From Rhodoferax sp. (GTDB lineage: Bacteria > Pseudomonadota > Gammaproteobacteria > Burkholderiales > Burkholderiaceae_C), in NCBI GenBank assembly GCA_028292305.1, contig JAQGMQ010000494.1, positions 1 through 5,257 of the forward strand: 5,257 nucleotides of DNA, read 5' to 3'. The position numbers and the translations under genes are program-made. This document shows positions 1-5,257 of the stretch, one piece after another. Numbering within the stretch: the first letter of the stretch is position 1; the number at the start of each line of letters is the position of its first letter. The notes below the pieces were generated by a model. That model was not told the DNA's origin and searched no databases. It saw only the letters and a list, made by a program, of their open reading frames with translations.

Positions 1-486
1 TTCGGCCTGACCTACCTGTTCATCAGCCACGACCTGCATGTGGTGCGCTACGTGAGCGACCGCGTGCTGGTGATGTACCTCGGCCAGGTGGTCGAAGTCG
101 GCCCGGCCGACCAGGTGTTCGACGCGCCGCGCCACCCCTACACCCGTGCCCTGCTGCAGTCGATGCCGAGCGCCGACCCGCTGCAGCGCACCACCGAGGC
201 GCCGCTGTCGGGCGACCCACCGAACCCGATCGACCCGCCGCCCGGCTGCCGCTTCCACACCCGCTGCGCCTTCGCCCAGCCGGTGTGCGCCACCCAGGTG
301 CCAGCCTTCATCGAGCCGGCGCCGGGCCATGGCGTGGCCTGCCTGCGCTGGCAACCCGAATCGGGCTACGAGCCCATGCCCGACTTCCCGCCCGCGGCGC
401 CTCCCACTGCCAGGTCGCTGGTGCCGCTGACGGCGGCCATCGCCTCCGAGCTGCCCGACATCTTTCCGGAGGCCCGCCGTGGATAA
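1..486 (+). CDS. ABC transporter ATP-binding protein, DppF/OppF type (C-terminal part)
   Basis: This is the last 161 codons of a peptide-type ABC importer ATPase; the start, Walker A, signature and Walker B lie left of the window. The visible part opens at the switch region: the H-loop histidine is visible codon 10 (FISHDL), followed by a typical SDRVLVMYLGQVVEVG stretch. The C-terminal oligopeptide/dipeptide extension follows, with PRHPYT at codons 43-48 and cysteines at codons 83, 89, 96 and 114 (CX5CX6CX17C). In this family such cysteines have been reported to hold an iron-sulfur cluster. About 40 poorly conserved, proline-rich residues end the protein. The wording YLFISHDL...VVRYVSDRV is more like the F subunit than the D subunit. 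It should act at the inner face of the cytoplasmic membrane, paired with the next gene product, to power import of a peptide or other small amide. The substrate cannot be read from an ATPase. Confidence 0.93.
   Translation, partial: FGLTYLFISHDLHVVRYVSDRVLVMYLGQVVEVGPADQVFDAPRHPYTRALLQSMPSADPLQRTTEAPLSGDPPNPIDPPPGCRFHTRCAFAQPVCATQVPAFIEPAPGHGVACLRWQPESGYEPMPDFPPAAPPTARSLVPLTAAIASELPDIFPEARRG
468..472 (+). promoter_or_regulatory. Ribosome binding site deciding the GTG start of the DppD-type gene
   Basis: GGAGG lies 6 bases before the GTG at 479, inside the end of the preceding gene. A perfect Shine-Dalgarno core at good spacing supports this non-ATG start. The next in-frame ATG is codon 67, beyond Walker A, and cannot be the start. 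Confidence 0.75.
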
Positions 487-1540
487 CAACGACGTGCCAT
501 CGCTCACCCGCAGCGCCGCGCCGGCCGTGCGCCTGGAGAACCTGCGTGTCGAGTTCCACACGCCCGGCAAACGCATCGAGGCCGTGAACGGTGTCGACCT
601 CGAGCTGCGCCAGGGCGAAGTCGTGGCGCTGATCGGCGAATCGGGCTCGGGCAAGAGCGTCACGCTGCGGGCCATCATGCGGCTGCACGCCGAGCGCAGC
701 ACCCGCATCAGCGGCCAGCTCGAAGTCGCCGGTCAGGACGTGCTGGCCATGTCGCAGCGGCAGCTCGCCGCGCTGCGCGGCAAGACCGTGGCGATGATCT
801 TTCAGGAGCCGCTGCTCGCGCTCGACCCGGTCTACCCCGTGGGCGCGCAGATCGTCGAAGTGATTCGCCGCCATGAGAACGTCAGCGCCGCCGAAGCCAA
901 GGCGCGCGCGCTGGCGCTGTTCGAACGCGTGCGCATTCCCAGCCCCGAGCGGCGCCTGGCGGCGTATGCGCACGAGATGTCGGGCGGCATGCGTCAACGG
1001 GCGATGATCGCGCTGGCGCTGGCCTGCAAGCCGCAGGTGCTGCTGGCCGACGAACCCACCACGGCCCTGGACGCCACGGTGCAGATCCAGATCCTGCTGC
1101 TGCTGCGCGAGCTGCAACAGGAAATGGGCCTGGCCATCGTCTTCGTCACCCACGATATCGGCGCCGCCGCCGAGGTGGCCGACCGCATGGCCGTGATGTA
1201 CGCCGGCCGCATCGTCGAGCAAGGCCCCGCCGCCACGCTGCTGACCCAGCCGCGCCACCCCTACACCTTGTCGCTGCTGCAAAGCCGCAGCCAGGGCGCG
1301 ATGCAGAAGGGCAAGCGGCTGCAGACCATTGCCGGTTCGCCGCCCGACCTGTCCAGGCTGCCGCCAGGCTGCGCGTTTGCCGACCGCTGCGCCTGGGCCA
1401 TCGACGCCTGCCGCGCCGCCGTGCCGGCCGAAGTCGCGCTGGGGGCGGGCCACACGGCGCGCTGCATCCGGCTCGACGTGGTCGACGGCGTGCGGCCGGC
1501 CGCATCAACCGTGGCCGACGGCGCGCTTTTCATCTCCTGA
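479..1540 (+). CDS. ABC transporter ATP-binding protein, DppD/OppD type
   Basis: This complete 353-residue ATPase belongs to a peptide/nickel/opine-type ABC importer and should hydrolyse ATP at the cytoplasmic face of the membrane. All nucleotide-binding elements are intact: Walker A GESGSGKS at 53-60, Q-loop Gln109, signature MSGGMRQR at 167-174 (Met in place of the common Leu), Walker B LLADEP at 188-193 with Glu192, D-loop ALD at 196-198 and H-loop His225. The C-terminal oligopeptide-transporter domain has PRHPYT at 258-263 and cysteines 298, 304, 311 and 329, again CX5CX6CX17C. ACKPQVLLADEPTTALD and GGMRQR are typical of D subunits. The length fits the family (about 320-360). The GTG start overlaps the previous gene by 8 bases, which suggests translational coupling and 1:1 production of a D-F pair. 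Permeases and binding protein are not in the window, so the substrate is unknown. Confidence 0.95.
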   Translation: MDNNDVPSLTRSAAPAVRLENLRVEFHTPGKRIEAVNGVDLELRQGEVVALIGESGSGKSVTLRAIMRLHAERSTRISGQLEVAGQDVLAMSQRQLAALRGKTVAMIFQEPLLALDPVYPVGAQIVEVIRRHENVSAAEAKARALALFERVRIPSPERRLAAYAHEMSGGMRQRAMIALALACKPQVLLADEPTTALDATVQIQILLLLRELQQEMGLAIVFVTHDIGAAAEVADRMAVMYAGRIVEQGPAATLLTQPRHPYTLSLLQSRSQGAMQKGKRLQTIAGSPPDLSRLPPGCAFADRCAWAIDACRAAVPAEVALGAGHTARCIRLDVVDGVRPAASTVADGALFIS

Positions 1541-1552
1541 ATCTTCACTCGC

Positions 1553-2752
1553 ATGACCACCGCCATCCCTTCGGAACCGAAACACTGCTTCGTGCCCTAC
1601 CCCGTGCCGCCCGGTGGCACACCCCACGCACCGGGTGGCCCGCTGGCCGGGTTGTCGTTCGCGGTCAAGGACATCTACGACGTGGCCGGTTACCCCACCG
1701 GCTGCGGCAACCCGCACATGCTGGCGCTGTCGGGCACCAAGACCGCTTCGTCACCCGTGGTTGACACGCTGCTGGCCGCGGGCGCGGCGTTTGCCGGCAA
1801 GGTGATCACCGACGAGCTGGCGTTTTCGATGAACGGCAACAACGCGCATTTCGGGGCACCGCGCAATGGCGCCGCGCCGGACCGCATCACCGGCGGCTCG
1901 AGTTCGGGCTCGGCGTCGGCCGTGTCGTGCGGGCTGGCGGACATCGCCATCGGCTCGGACACCGGGGGCTCGGTGCGCGCGCCGGCCAGCCACTGCGGCC
2001 TGATCGGGCTGCGCCCCACGCACGGCCGCATCTCTCTGGCCAACTGCATGCCGCTGTCGCCGGGGTTCGACACCTGCGGCTGGTTCGCCCGCGACATCGC
2101 CAGCTTTGCGCGGGTGGGCGAAGTGCTGCTCGGCCCGGACACAGCCGCGCCACTTGCCACGCCGCGCTGGCTGGCCGCGGCCGACGTGCTGGCGCTGCTC
2201 GACCCGGCCGTGCAGGCGGTGTTCTCGGCGACGCTCGACCGGCTGTCGTTCGCCATCGGCACACCGACACCGGTACAGGCCAGCGGCGGCGTGCCGTTCG
2301 ACACCCTGTACTGGAGCTTCCGGCATTTGCAGGGCCAGCAGGCCTGGCAGAGCCTGGGTGCCACCATCGAGCGCTACAACCTGCAGCTCGGTCCGGGCGT
2401 GAAGGAACGTTTTGCCTGGGGCCGCGACACCGCGTCCACCGACATCGCCAGACACGCGGAAGTGCAACGCCATTTCCGCACGCGCTTCGCCGCGCTGCTG
2501 GGCGACGACGGCGTGCTGCTGTTGCCCACCATGCCCCACGTGGCGCCTTTGCTGGCCGAGCCCGAGTCATCACTCGACGACTACCGCAACCGCGCAATCC
2601 GCATGTTGTGCCTGGCCGGGCTTTCCGGGTTTCCCCAACTTTCGCTGCCGCTGATGCAGATCGACGGCGTACCGCTGGGCCTGTCGCTGATCGGGCCACC
2701 GGGCAGCGACCGCGCCCTCATCACCTTGGCCGCCACACTTTTTCAGGCTTGA
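1553..2752 (+). CDS. Amidase-signature hydrolase, short AMI1-like type
   Basis: This 399-residue amidase-signature enzyme should hydrolyse a carboxamide to its acid and ammonia, probably in the cytoplasm, since no signal peptide is seen. The Ser-cisSer-Lys triad is intact: Lys39 in FAVKDIYD, Ser116 in the GGSSSGS loop (114-120) and nucleophile Ser140 in SDTGGSVRAPAS (135-146). DITDELAF-like and NGNNAHFGAPRN segments (85-105), then GLRPTHGRI (152-160), follow the family order. The length is well below GatA or AtzE (about 450-490) and near plant AMI1 (about 425). As I recall, the AMI1 triad is Lys36/Ser113/Ser137, which has identical spacing to the residues here. AMI1 hydrolyses indole-3-acetamide, but bacterial relatives have broad or unknown substrates, so a specific substrate is not assigned. 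The gene starts 12 bases after the transporter ATPase and ends 5 bases before the M20 hydrolase. No good Shine-Dalgarno precedes the ATG, so coupling to upstream translation is likely. GatA is unlikely because of length and the lack of gatB/gatC beside it. Confidence 0.9.
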   Translation: MTTAIPSEPKHCFVPYPVPPGGTPHAPGGPLAGLSFAVKDIYDVAGYPTGCGNPHMLALSGTKTASSPVVDTLLAAGAAFAGKVITDELAFSMNGNNAHFGAPRNGAAPDRITGGSSSGSASAVSCGLADIAIGSDTGGSVRAPASHCGLIGLRPTHGRISLANCMPLSPGFDTCGWFARDIASFARVGEVLLGPDTAAPLATPRWLAAADVLALLDPAVQAVFSATLDRLSFAIGTPTPVQASGGVPFDTLYWSFRHLQGQQAWQSLGATIERYNLQLGPGVKERFAWGRDTASTDIARHAEVQRHFRTRFAALLGDDGVLLLPTMPHVAPLLAEPESSLDDYRNRAIRMLCLAGLSGFPQLSLPLMQIDGVPLGLSLIGPPGSDRALITLAATLFQA

Positions 2753-2757
2753 ATCCC

Positions 2758-4026
2758 ATGACACTGCTCGCTCCCGAACGTACCGCCATCGCCGACCTGC
2801 GCACCGACGGCGACCGCCTCTGGCAATCGTTGATGGACCTCGGCCGCATCGGCGCCACCGAAAAAGGCGGCGTGTGCCGGCTGGCGCTGACCGCGCTCGA
2901 CGGCCAGGGCCGCGACCTGTTCGTCGCCTGGTGCGAGGCCGAGGGAATGACGGTGCGTGTCGACGTGATCGGCAACATCTTCGCGCGGCGCGCCGGCACC
3001 GACCCGCGCCGCCGTGCCATTGCCACCGGCAGCCACATCGACACCCAGCCCACCGGTGGCAAGTTCGACGGCAACTTCGGCGTGTTGGCCGGGCTGGAGG
3101 TGGTGCGCACGCTGAACGCGCAAGGCATCGAGACCGCGGCGCCGATCGAGGTGATTGCCTGGACCAATGAAGAAGGCTCGCGCTTCGTGCCGGTGATGAT
3201 GGGCTCGGGCGTGTTCGCCGGCGCCTTCACGGCCGAGTTCGCGCGGCGCCAGGTCGACATCGCCGGCAAGTCAGTGGGTGATGAATTAAGCGCCATCGGT
3301 TATGACGGCAGCCAGCCCGCGGGCGAGGTGCCCGGCGGCATGTTCGGTGCCTACTTCGAGGCGCACATCGAACAGGGCCCGGTGCTGGAGGCCGCCGGAC
3401 GCACCATCGGCGTGGTACCCGGCGCACTCGGCCAGCGCTGGTACGACGTGACCGTGACCGGCATGGAAGCCCACGCCGGCCCCACGCCCATGGCGCTGCG
3501 CCACGACGCGATGCTGGCTGCGGCGCGGCTGGTCGAACAGGTGAACCGCATCGCGCTGGCCCACGCCCCGCATGGCCGCGGCACGGTGGGCTTCCTGCAG
3601 GTGTTTCCCAACTCGCGCAACACGATTCCGGGCACGGTGAAATTCAGCGTCGACTTCCGCAACCTCACCGACGAGGCCCTGCTGGCCATGGACACCGCGC
3701 TGCGGGCCGCCTGCGCCGAAGTCGGTGCCGCAACACAAGTGGAGGTGCGCGTGGAGCAGGTCGTCTATTACCCGCCCTGCCACTTCGCCACCGACTGCAT
3801 TGCCAGCGTGCGTGATGCGGCCGACGCGTTGGGCCTGGACCACATGGAAGTCGTCAGCGGTGCCGGCCACGACGCCGTCTACGTGGCCAACATGGCGCCC
3901 GCGGCCATGATCTTCGTGCCTTGCAAGGACGGCATCAGTCACAACGAGATCGAGTCCGCCGAGCCCGCGCATTTGAAGGCCGGGGCGGACGTGCTGCTGC
4001 ATGCGATGCTGGCGCACGCGCGGTAG
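2758..4026 (+). CDS. Zn-dependent M20-family amidohydrolase (N-carbamoyl-L-amino-acid hydrolase / allantoate amidohydrolase / beta-ureidopropionase group)
   Basis: This complete 422-residue enzyme belongs to the hydantoinase/carbamoylase family. Members cleave a carbamoyl group from N-carbamoyl amino acids, N-carbamoyl-beta-alanine or allantoate, releasing ammonia and CO2 or a ureido product. The two-metal site is intact: His93 (GSHIDTQP), bridging Asp104 (GKFDGNFG), catalytic base Glu138 and ligand Glu139 (NEEGSRF), His203 (EAHIEQGP) and His396 (SHNEIES). The inserted dimerisation/lid domain runs from about 215 to 330. It carries RWYDVTVTG and EAHAGPTPM with His239, and NSRNTIPG with Arg287/Asn288, positions that in relatives contact the substrate. 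Length is normal (about 410-420). No signal peptide is seen, so it should be cytoplasmic. The reading frame stays open upstream to 1927, but that part lies out of frame inside the amidase; ATG 2758, 5 bases after the amidase stop, is the sensible start. A weak CAGG lies 10 bases before it. The three substrate classes cannot be separated by motifs alone. Confidence 0.92.
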   Translation: MTLLAPERTAIADLRTDGDRLWQSLMDLGRIGATEKGGVCRLALTALDGQGRDLFVAWCEAEGMTVRVDVIGNIFARRAGTDPRRRAIATGSHIDTQPTGGKFDGNFGVLAGLEVVRTLNAQGIETAAPIEVIAWTNEEGSRFVPVMMGSGVFAGAFTAEFARRQVDIAGKSVGDELSAIGYDGSQPAGEVPGGMFGAYFEAHIEQGPVLEAAGRTIGVVPGALGQRWYDVTVTGMEAHAGPTPMALRHDAMLAAARLVEQVNRIALAHAPHGRGTVGFLQVFPNSRNTIPGTVKFSVDFRNLTDEALLAMDTALRAACAEVGAATQVEVRVEQVVYYPPCHFATDCIASVRDAADALGLDHMEVVSGAGHDAVYVANMAPAAMIFVPCKDGISHNEIESAEPAHLKAGADVLLHAMLAHAR

Positions 4027-4063
4027 TTTGCGGCAGTTGCCCAGCTCCCGCTCGACATGAACG

Positions 4064-4087
4064 GCGGGCTTAACATGCAAGCCCCGC
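4064..4087 (+). terminator. Possible weak hairpin, candidate attenuator or partial terminator
   Basis: GGGCTT at 4066-4071 pairs with AAGCCC at 4079-4084 around a 7-base loop (4072-4078). GC at 4064-4065 can add two pairs with GC at 4086-4087 if C4085 bulges. The bases that follow (GTTCTACC) are not a T run, so it does not qualify as a classic rho-independent terminator. It could reduce read-through from the hydrolase operon into the flavoprotein gene, or be chance in GC-rich DNA. Confidence 0.25.
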
Positions 4088-4095
4088 GTTCTACC

Positions 4096-4099
4096 GGAG
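4096..4099 (+). promoter_or_regulatory. Ribosome binding site of the flavoprotein gene
   Basis: GGAG lies 6 bases before the ATG at 4106. It supports that start, which is also the only plausible one: an in-frame TGA sits at 4058, and no other ATG, GTG or TTG codon occurs before the FAD-binding glycine motif. Confidence 0.7.
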
Positions 4100-4105
4100 C
4101 TTGCC

Positions 4106-5257
4106 ATGGCCGCGCCTCGACCCGCCGTCGCACAGGACACCTCGGCGCCACCGCCCACCCTCACCACCCTCACCACCCGCTGCTGCATCGCCGGCGGCGG
4201 CCCGGCGGGCATGGTGCTCGGCTACCTGCTGGCGCGCGCCGGTGTGCCGGTGGTGGTGCTGGAAAAACACGCCAACTTCCTGCGCGACTTTCGCGGTGAC
4301 ACCGTGCACCCGTCGACCTTGCAGGTGCTCGACGAGATCGGTCTGCTCGCCGCCTTCGAAAAGCTGCCGCACCAGAAGGTGAGCCACCTCGGCATGCGCT
4401 TCGGCGACCGGCTGCAGCAGGCGATCGACTTCCGCGGGCTGAAGCCGTTCGACTATCTGGCGCTGGTGCCGCAATGGGATTTTTTGGACTTCATCGCCTC
4501 CGAAGGCCGGCGGCGTTATCCGCATTTCGACGTGCGCATGCGGCACGAGGCCGTCGGCCTGATCGACGAAGGGGGGCGCGTCTGCGGCGTGACGGCCCAG
4601 ACGCCGGCCGGGGCGATGGAGATCCGCGCCGACGTGGTGGTGGCCTGCGACGGCCGGCGCTCCACGCTGCGCCCGGCGGCCGGGCTGGTGGCGACCGACT
4701 ACGGCGCGCCGATGGACGTGATGTGGTTCCGCCTGCCGCGCGAACCCAACGACCCGGAAGACACCTTCGGCACTTTCAGCCAGGGCCACATGATGGTGCT
4801 GCTGAACCGCGGCGACTACTGGCAGACGGCGTACGTGGTGCCCAAGGGCAGCGACCGGGCCCTGCGCGCCGGGCCGCTGGACGCGCTGCGGAGCGCCATC
4901 GAAACCCTGGCGCCGTTCTTTCGCGGCCGCATGCAGTCGCTGGCGTCGTGGGACGAAGTGAAGACGCTCGAAGTGCGGATCGACCGGCTGGACCGCTGGA
5001 CGCGGCCCGGACTGCTGCTGATCGGCGATGCGGCGCATGCGATGTCGCCGATCGGTGGTGTCGGCATCAACCTGGCGGTGCAGGATGCGGTGGCGGCGTC
5101 GAACGTCCTGGCGCCCGCGCTACGGGCTGGCGGCGCGGTCGACGAGGCCGTGCTGCGCCAGGTGCAGACGCGCCGCGAGTTGCCGACCCGGCTGATCCAG
5201 GCGGTGCAGATGCAAGTGCAGAAACGTGTGATTTCAAGGGCGCTGGAAACATCCGGG
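4106..5257 (+). CDS. Class A FAD-dependent monooxygenase, UbiH/PHBH-like (C-terminal end cut off)
   Basis: The first 384 codons of a flavoprotein of the p-hydroxybenzoate hydroxylase / UbiH superfamily are present; the reading frame is still open at the right edge. Such enzymes use NAD(P)H and O2 to hydroxylate aromatic or related substrates. All three FAD motifs are seen. The Rossmann GxGxxG is GGGPAG at 30-35, with ribose-binding Glu53 at the end of the second strand (VVVLEK). The DG motif is CDGRRSTLR at 181-189. The GD motif is LLLIGDAAHAMSP at 303-315, followed by GGVGINLAVQDA (317-328). RDFRGDTVHPSTL (60-72) follows the first FAD region. The first 24 residues are a Pro/Thr/Ala-rich extension containing a TLT-TLT repeat; there is no convincing signal peptide or membrane segment. 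From typical lengths (about 400-430) a few dozen residues are missing. The 79-base gap separates it from the hydrolase operon, so co-function is only suggested. The substrate is unknown; a halogenase or epoxidase-like member cannot be excluded. Confidence 0.9.
   Translation, partial: MAAPRPAVAQDTSAPPPTLTTLTTRCCIAGGGPAGMVLGYLLARAGVPVVVLEKHANFLRDFRGDTVHPSTLQVLDEIGLLAAFEKLPHQKVSHLGMRFGDRLQQAIDFRGLKPFDYLALVPQWDFLDFIASEGRRRYPHFDVRMRHEAVGLIDEGGRVCGVTAQTPAGAMEIRADVVVACDGRRSTLRPAAGLVATDYGAPMDVMWFRLPREPNDPEDTFGTFSQGHMMVLLNRGDYWQTAYVVPKGSDRALRAGPLDALRSAIETLAPFFRGRMQSLASWDEVKTLEVRIDRLDRWTRPGLLLIGDAAHAMSPIGGVGINLAVQDAVAASNVLAPALRAGGAVDEAVLRQVQTRRELPTRLIQAVQMQVQKRVISRALETSG
4156..4178 (+). repeat. 9-base tandem repeat within the flavoprotein N-terminus
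   Basis: The unit CACCCTCAC occurs at 4156-4164 and 4165-4173, and a partial third copy (CACCC) follows at 4174-4178. The stretch encodes residues 18-24, read as TLT-TLT-T. It keeps the frame, since the unit is a multiple of three, and lies just before the FAD-binding domain. Copy number could vary between strains without breaking the gene. Confidence 0.7.

Larger units (their letters stand above)
4027..4105 (+). other. Intergenic leader before the flavoprotein gene
   Basis: This 79-base gap is the only real intergenic space in the window. It holds an imperfect hairpin (4064-4087) and a Shine-Dalgarno (4096-4099). I looked for a sigma-70 promoter. TCGACA (4052-4057) and TAACAT (4071-4076) resemble the -35 and -10 boxes, but only 13 bases separate them, too few for a normal promoter. 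Whether the flavoprotein has its own promoter cannot be settled from sequence. Confidence 0.5.

Noticed and set aside
308..1453. A 381-codon open frame on the minus strand opposite the two ATPase genes
   Set aside because: It is antisense to proteins with intact catalytic motifs and its translation is His/Arg/Gln/Ala-rich with no recognisable domain, the usual shadow of GC-rich codon bias.
1690..2699. Several long minus-strand open frames opposite the amidase
   Set aside because: They are mutually overlapping shadows without motifs, while the plus strand carries a complete amidase.
1553..2752. Calling the amidase GatA (Glu-tRNA(Gln) amidotransferase subunit A)
   Set aside because: It is about 80 residues too short, no gatB or gatC is adjacent, and the neighbours are transport and catabolic genes.
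1927..2757. Upstream extension of the M20 hydrolase frame, giving a 699-residue protein
   Set aside because: The extra 277 codons overlap the amidase in another frame and read as Arg/Ala/Pro-rich nonsense; homologues start near ATG 2758 and the length from there is normal.
4052..4076. TCGACA and TAACAT as a sigma-70 promoter for the flavoprotein
   Set aside because: Spacing is 13 bases, too short, and the -10 box matches only four of six positions.
3286..4212. A 308-codon minus-strand open frame opposite the M20 hydrolase and the gap
   Set aside because: Low-complexity Gly/His/Val/Arg composition, no domain, and antisense to a clear enzyme gene.
4057..4299. An 80-codon plus-strand frame starting in the gap, considered as a leader peptide or small gene
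   Set aside because: Most of it overlaps the flavoprotein in another frame, it has no good ribosome site, and the product is His/Arg/Pro-rich.
4091..5038. A 315-codon minus-strand open frame opposite the flavoprotein
   Set aside because: Antisense to all three FAD motifs; His/Gln/Arg-rich composition is typical of a shadow.
1..5257. Search for CRISPR repeats, tRNA or rRNA genes, insertion sequence ends, toxin-antitoxin or defence genes
   Set aside because: The window is almost entirely accounted for by five metabolic genes; I saw no regularly spaced repeats, RNA gene signatures, transposase motifs or defence domains.

Overview
This window is a GC-rich stretch of bacterial DNA, roughly two thirds G+C by eye, with strong G/C at third codon positions. 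Every gene I can support lies on the + strand. Coding density, codon usage and the protein families suggest a proteobacterium, most likely a betaproteobacterium of the Comamonadaceae type (for example near Variovorax, Acidovorax or Hydrogenophaga). The assignment is an inference from style, because no rRNA or other marker gene is present.

Layout: (1) positions 1-486 hold the C-terminal part of a DppF/OppF-type ABC transporter ATPase, cut by the left edge. (2) 479-1540 is a complete DppD/OppD-type ATPase whose GTG start overlaps the end of the first gene by 8 bases. (3) 1553-2752 is an amidase-signature enzyme with an intact Lys-Ser-Ser triad, closest by my reading to the short AMI1 type. (4) 2758-4026 is a zinc-dependent M20-family hydrolase of the N-carbamoyl-amino-acid hydrolase / allantoate amidohydrolase / beta-ureidopropionase group. 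(5) After a 79-base gap with an imperfect hairpin, 4106 to the right edge is a class A FAD-dependent monooxygenase lacking only its C-terminal end.

Genes 1-4 are overlapping or 5-12 bases apart and read as one operon. The two ATPases would power uptake of a small peptide, amide or ureide through permeases and a binding protein not seen here. The amidase and the M20 hydrolase would then open C-N amide or carbamoyl bonds in the cytoplasm and release ammonia and an acid or amino acid. The flavoprotein may belong to the same catabolic programme, for instance by hydroxylating an aromatic product, but its separate leader makes that link weaker.

I see no mobile element, CRISPR array, RNA gene or clearly new system. 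The most interesting points are the unassigned substrate of the transporter-amidase-carbamoylase module, the AMI1-like catalytic spacing, and the identical four-cysteine motif in both ATPases.
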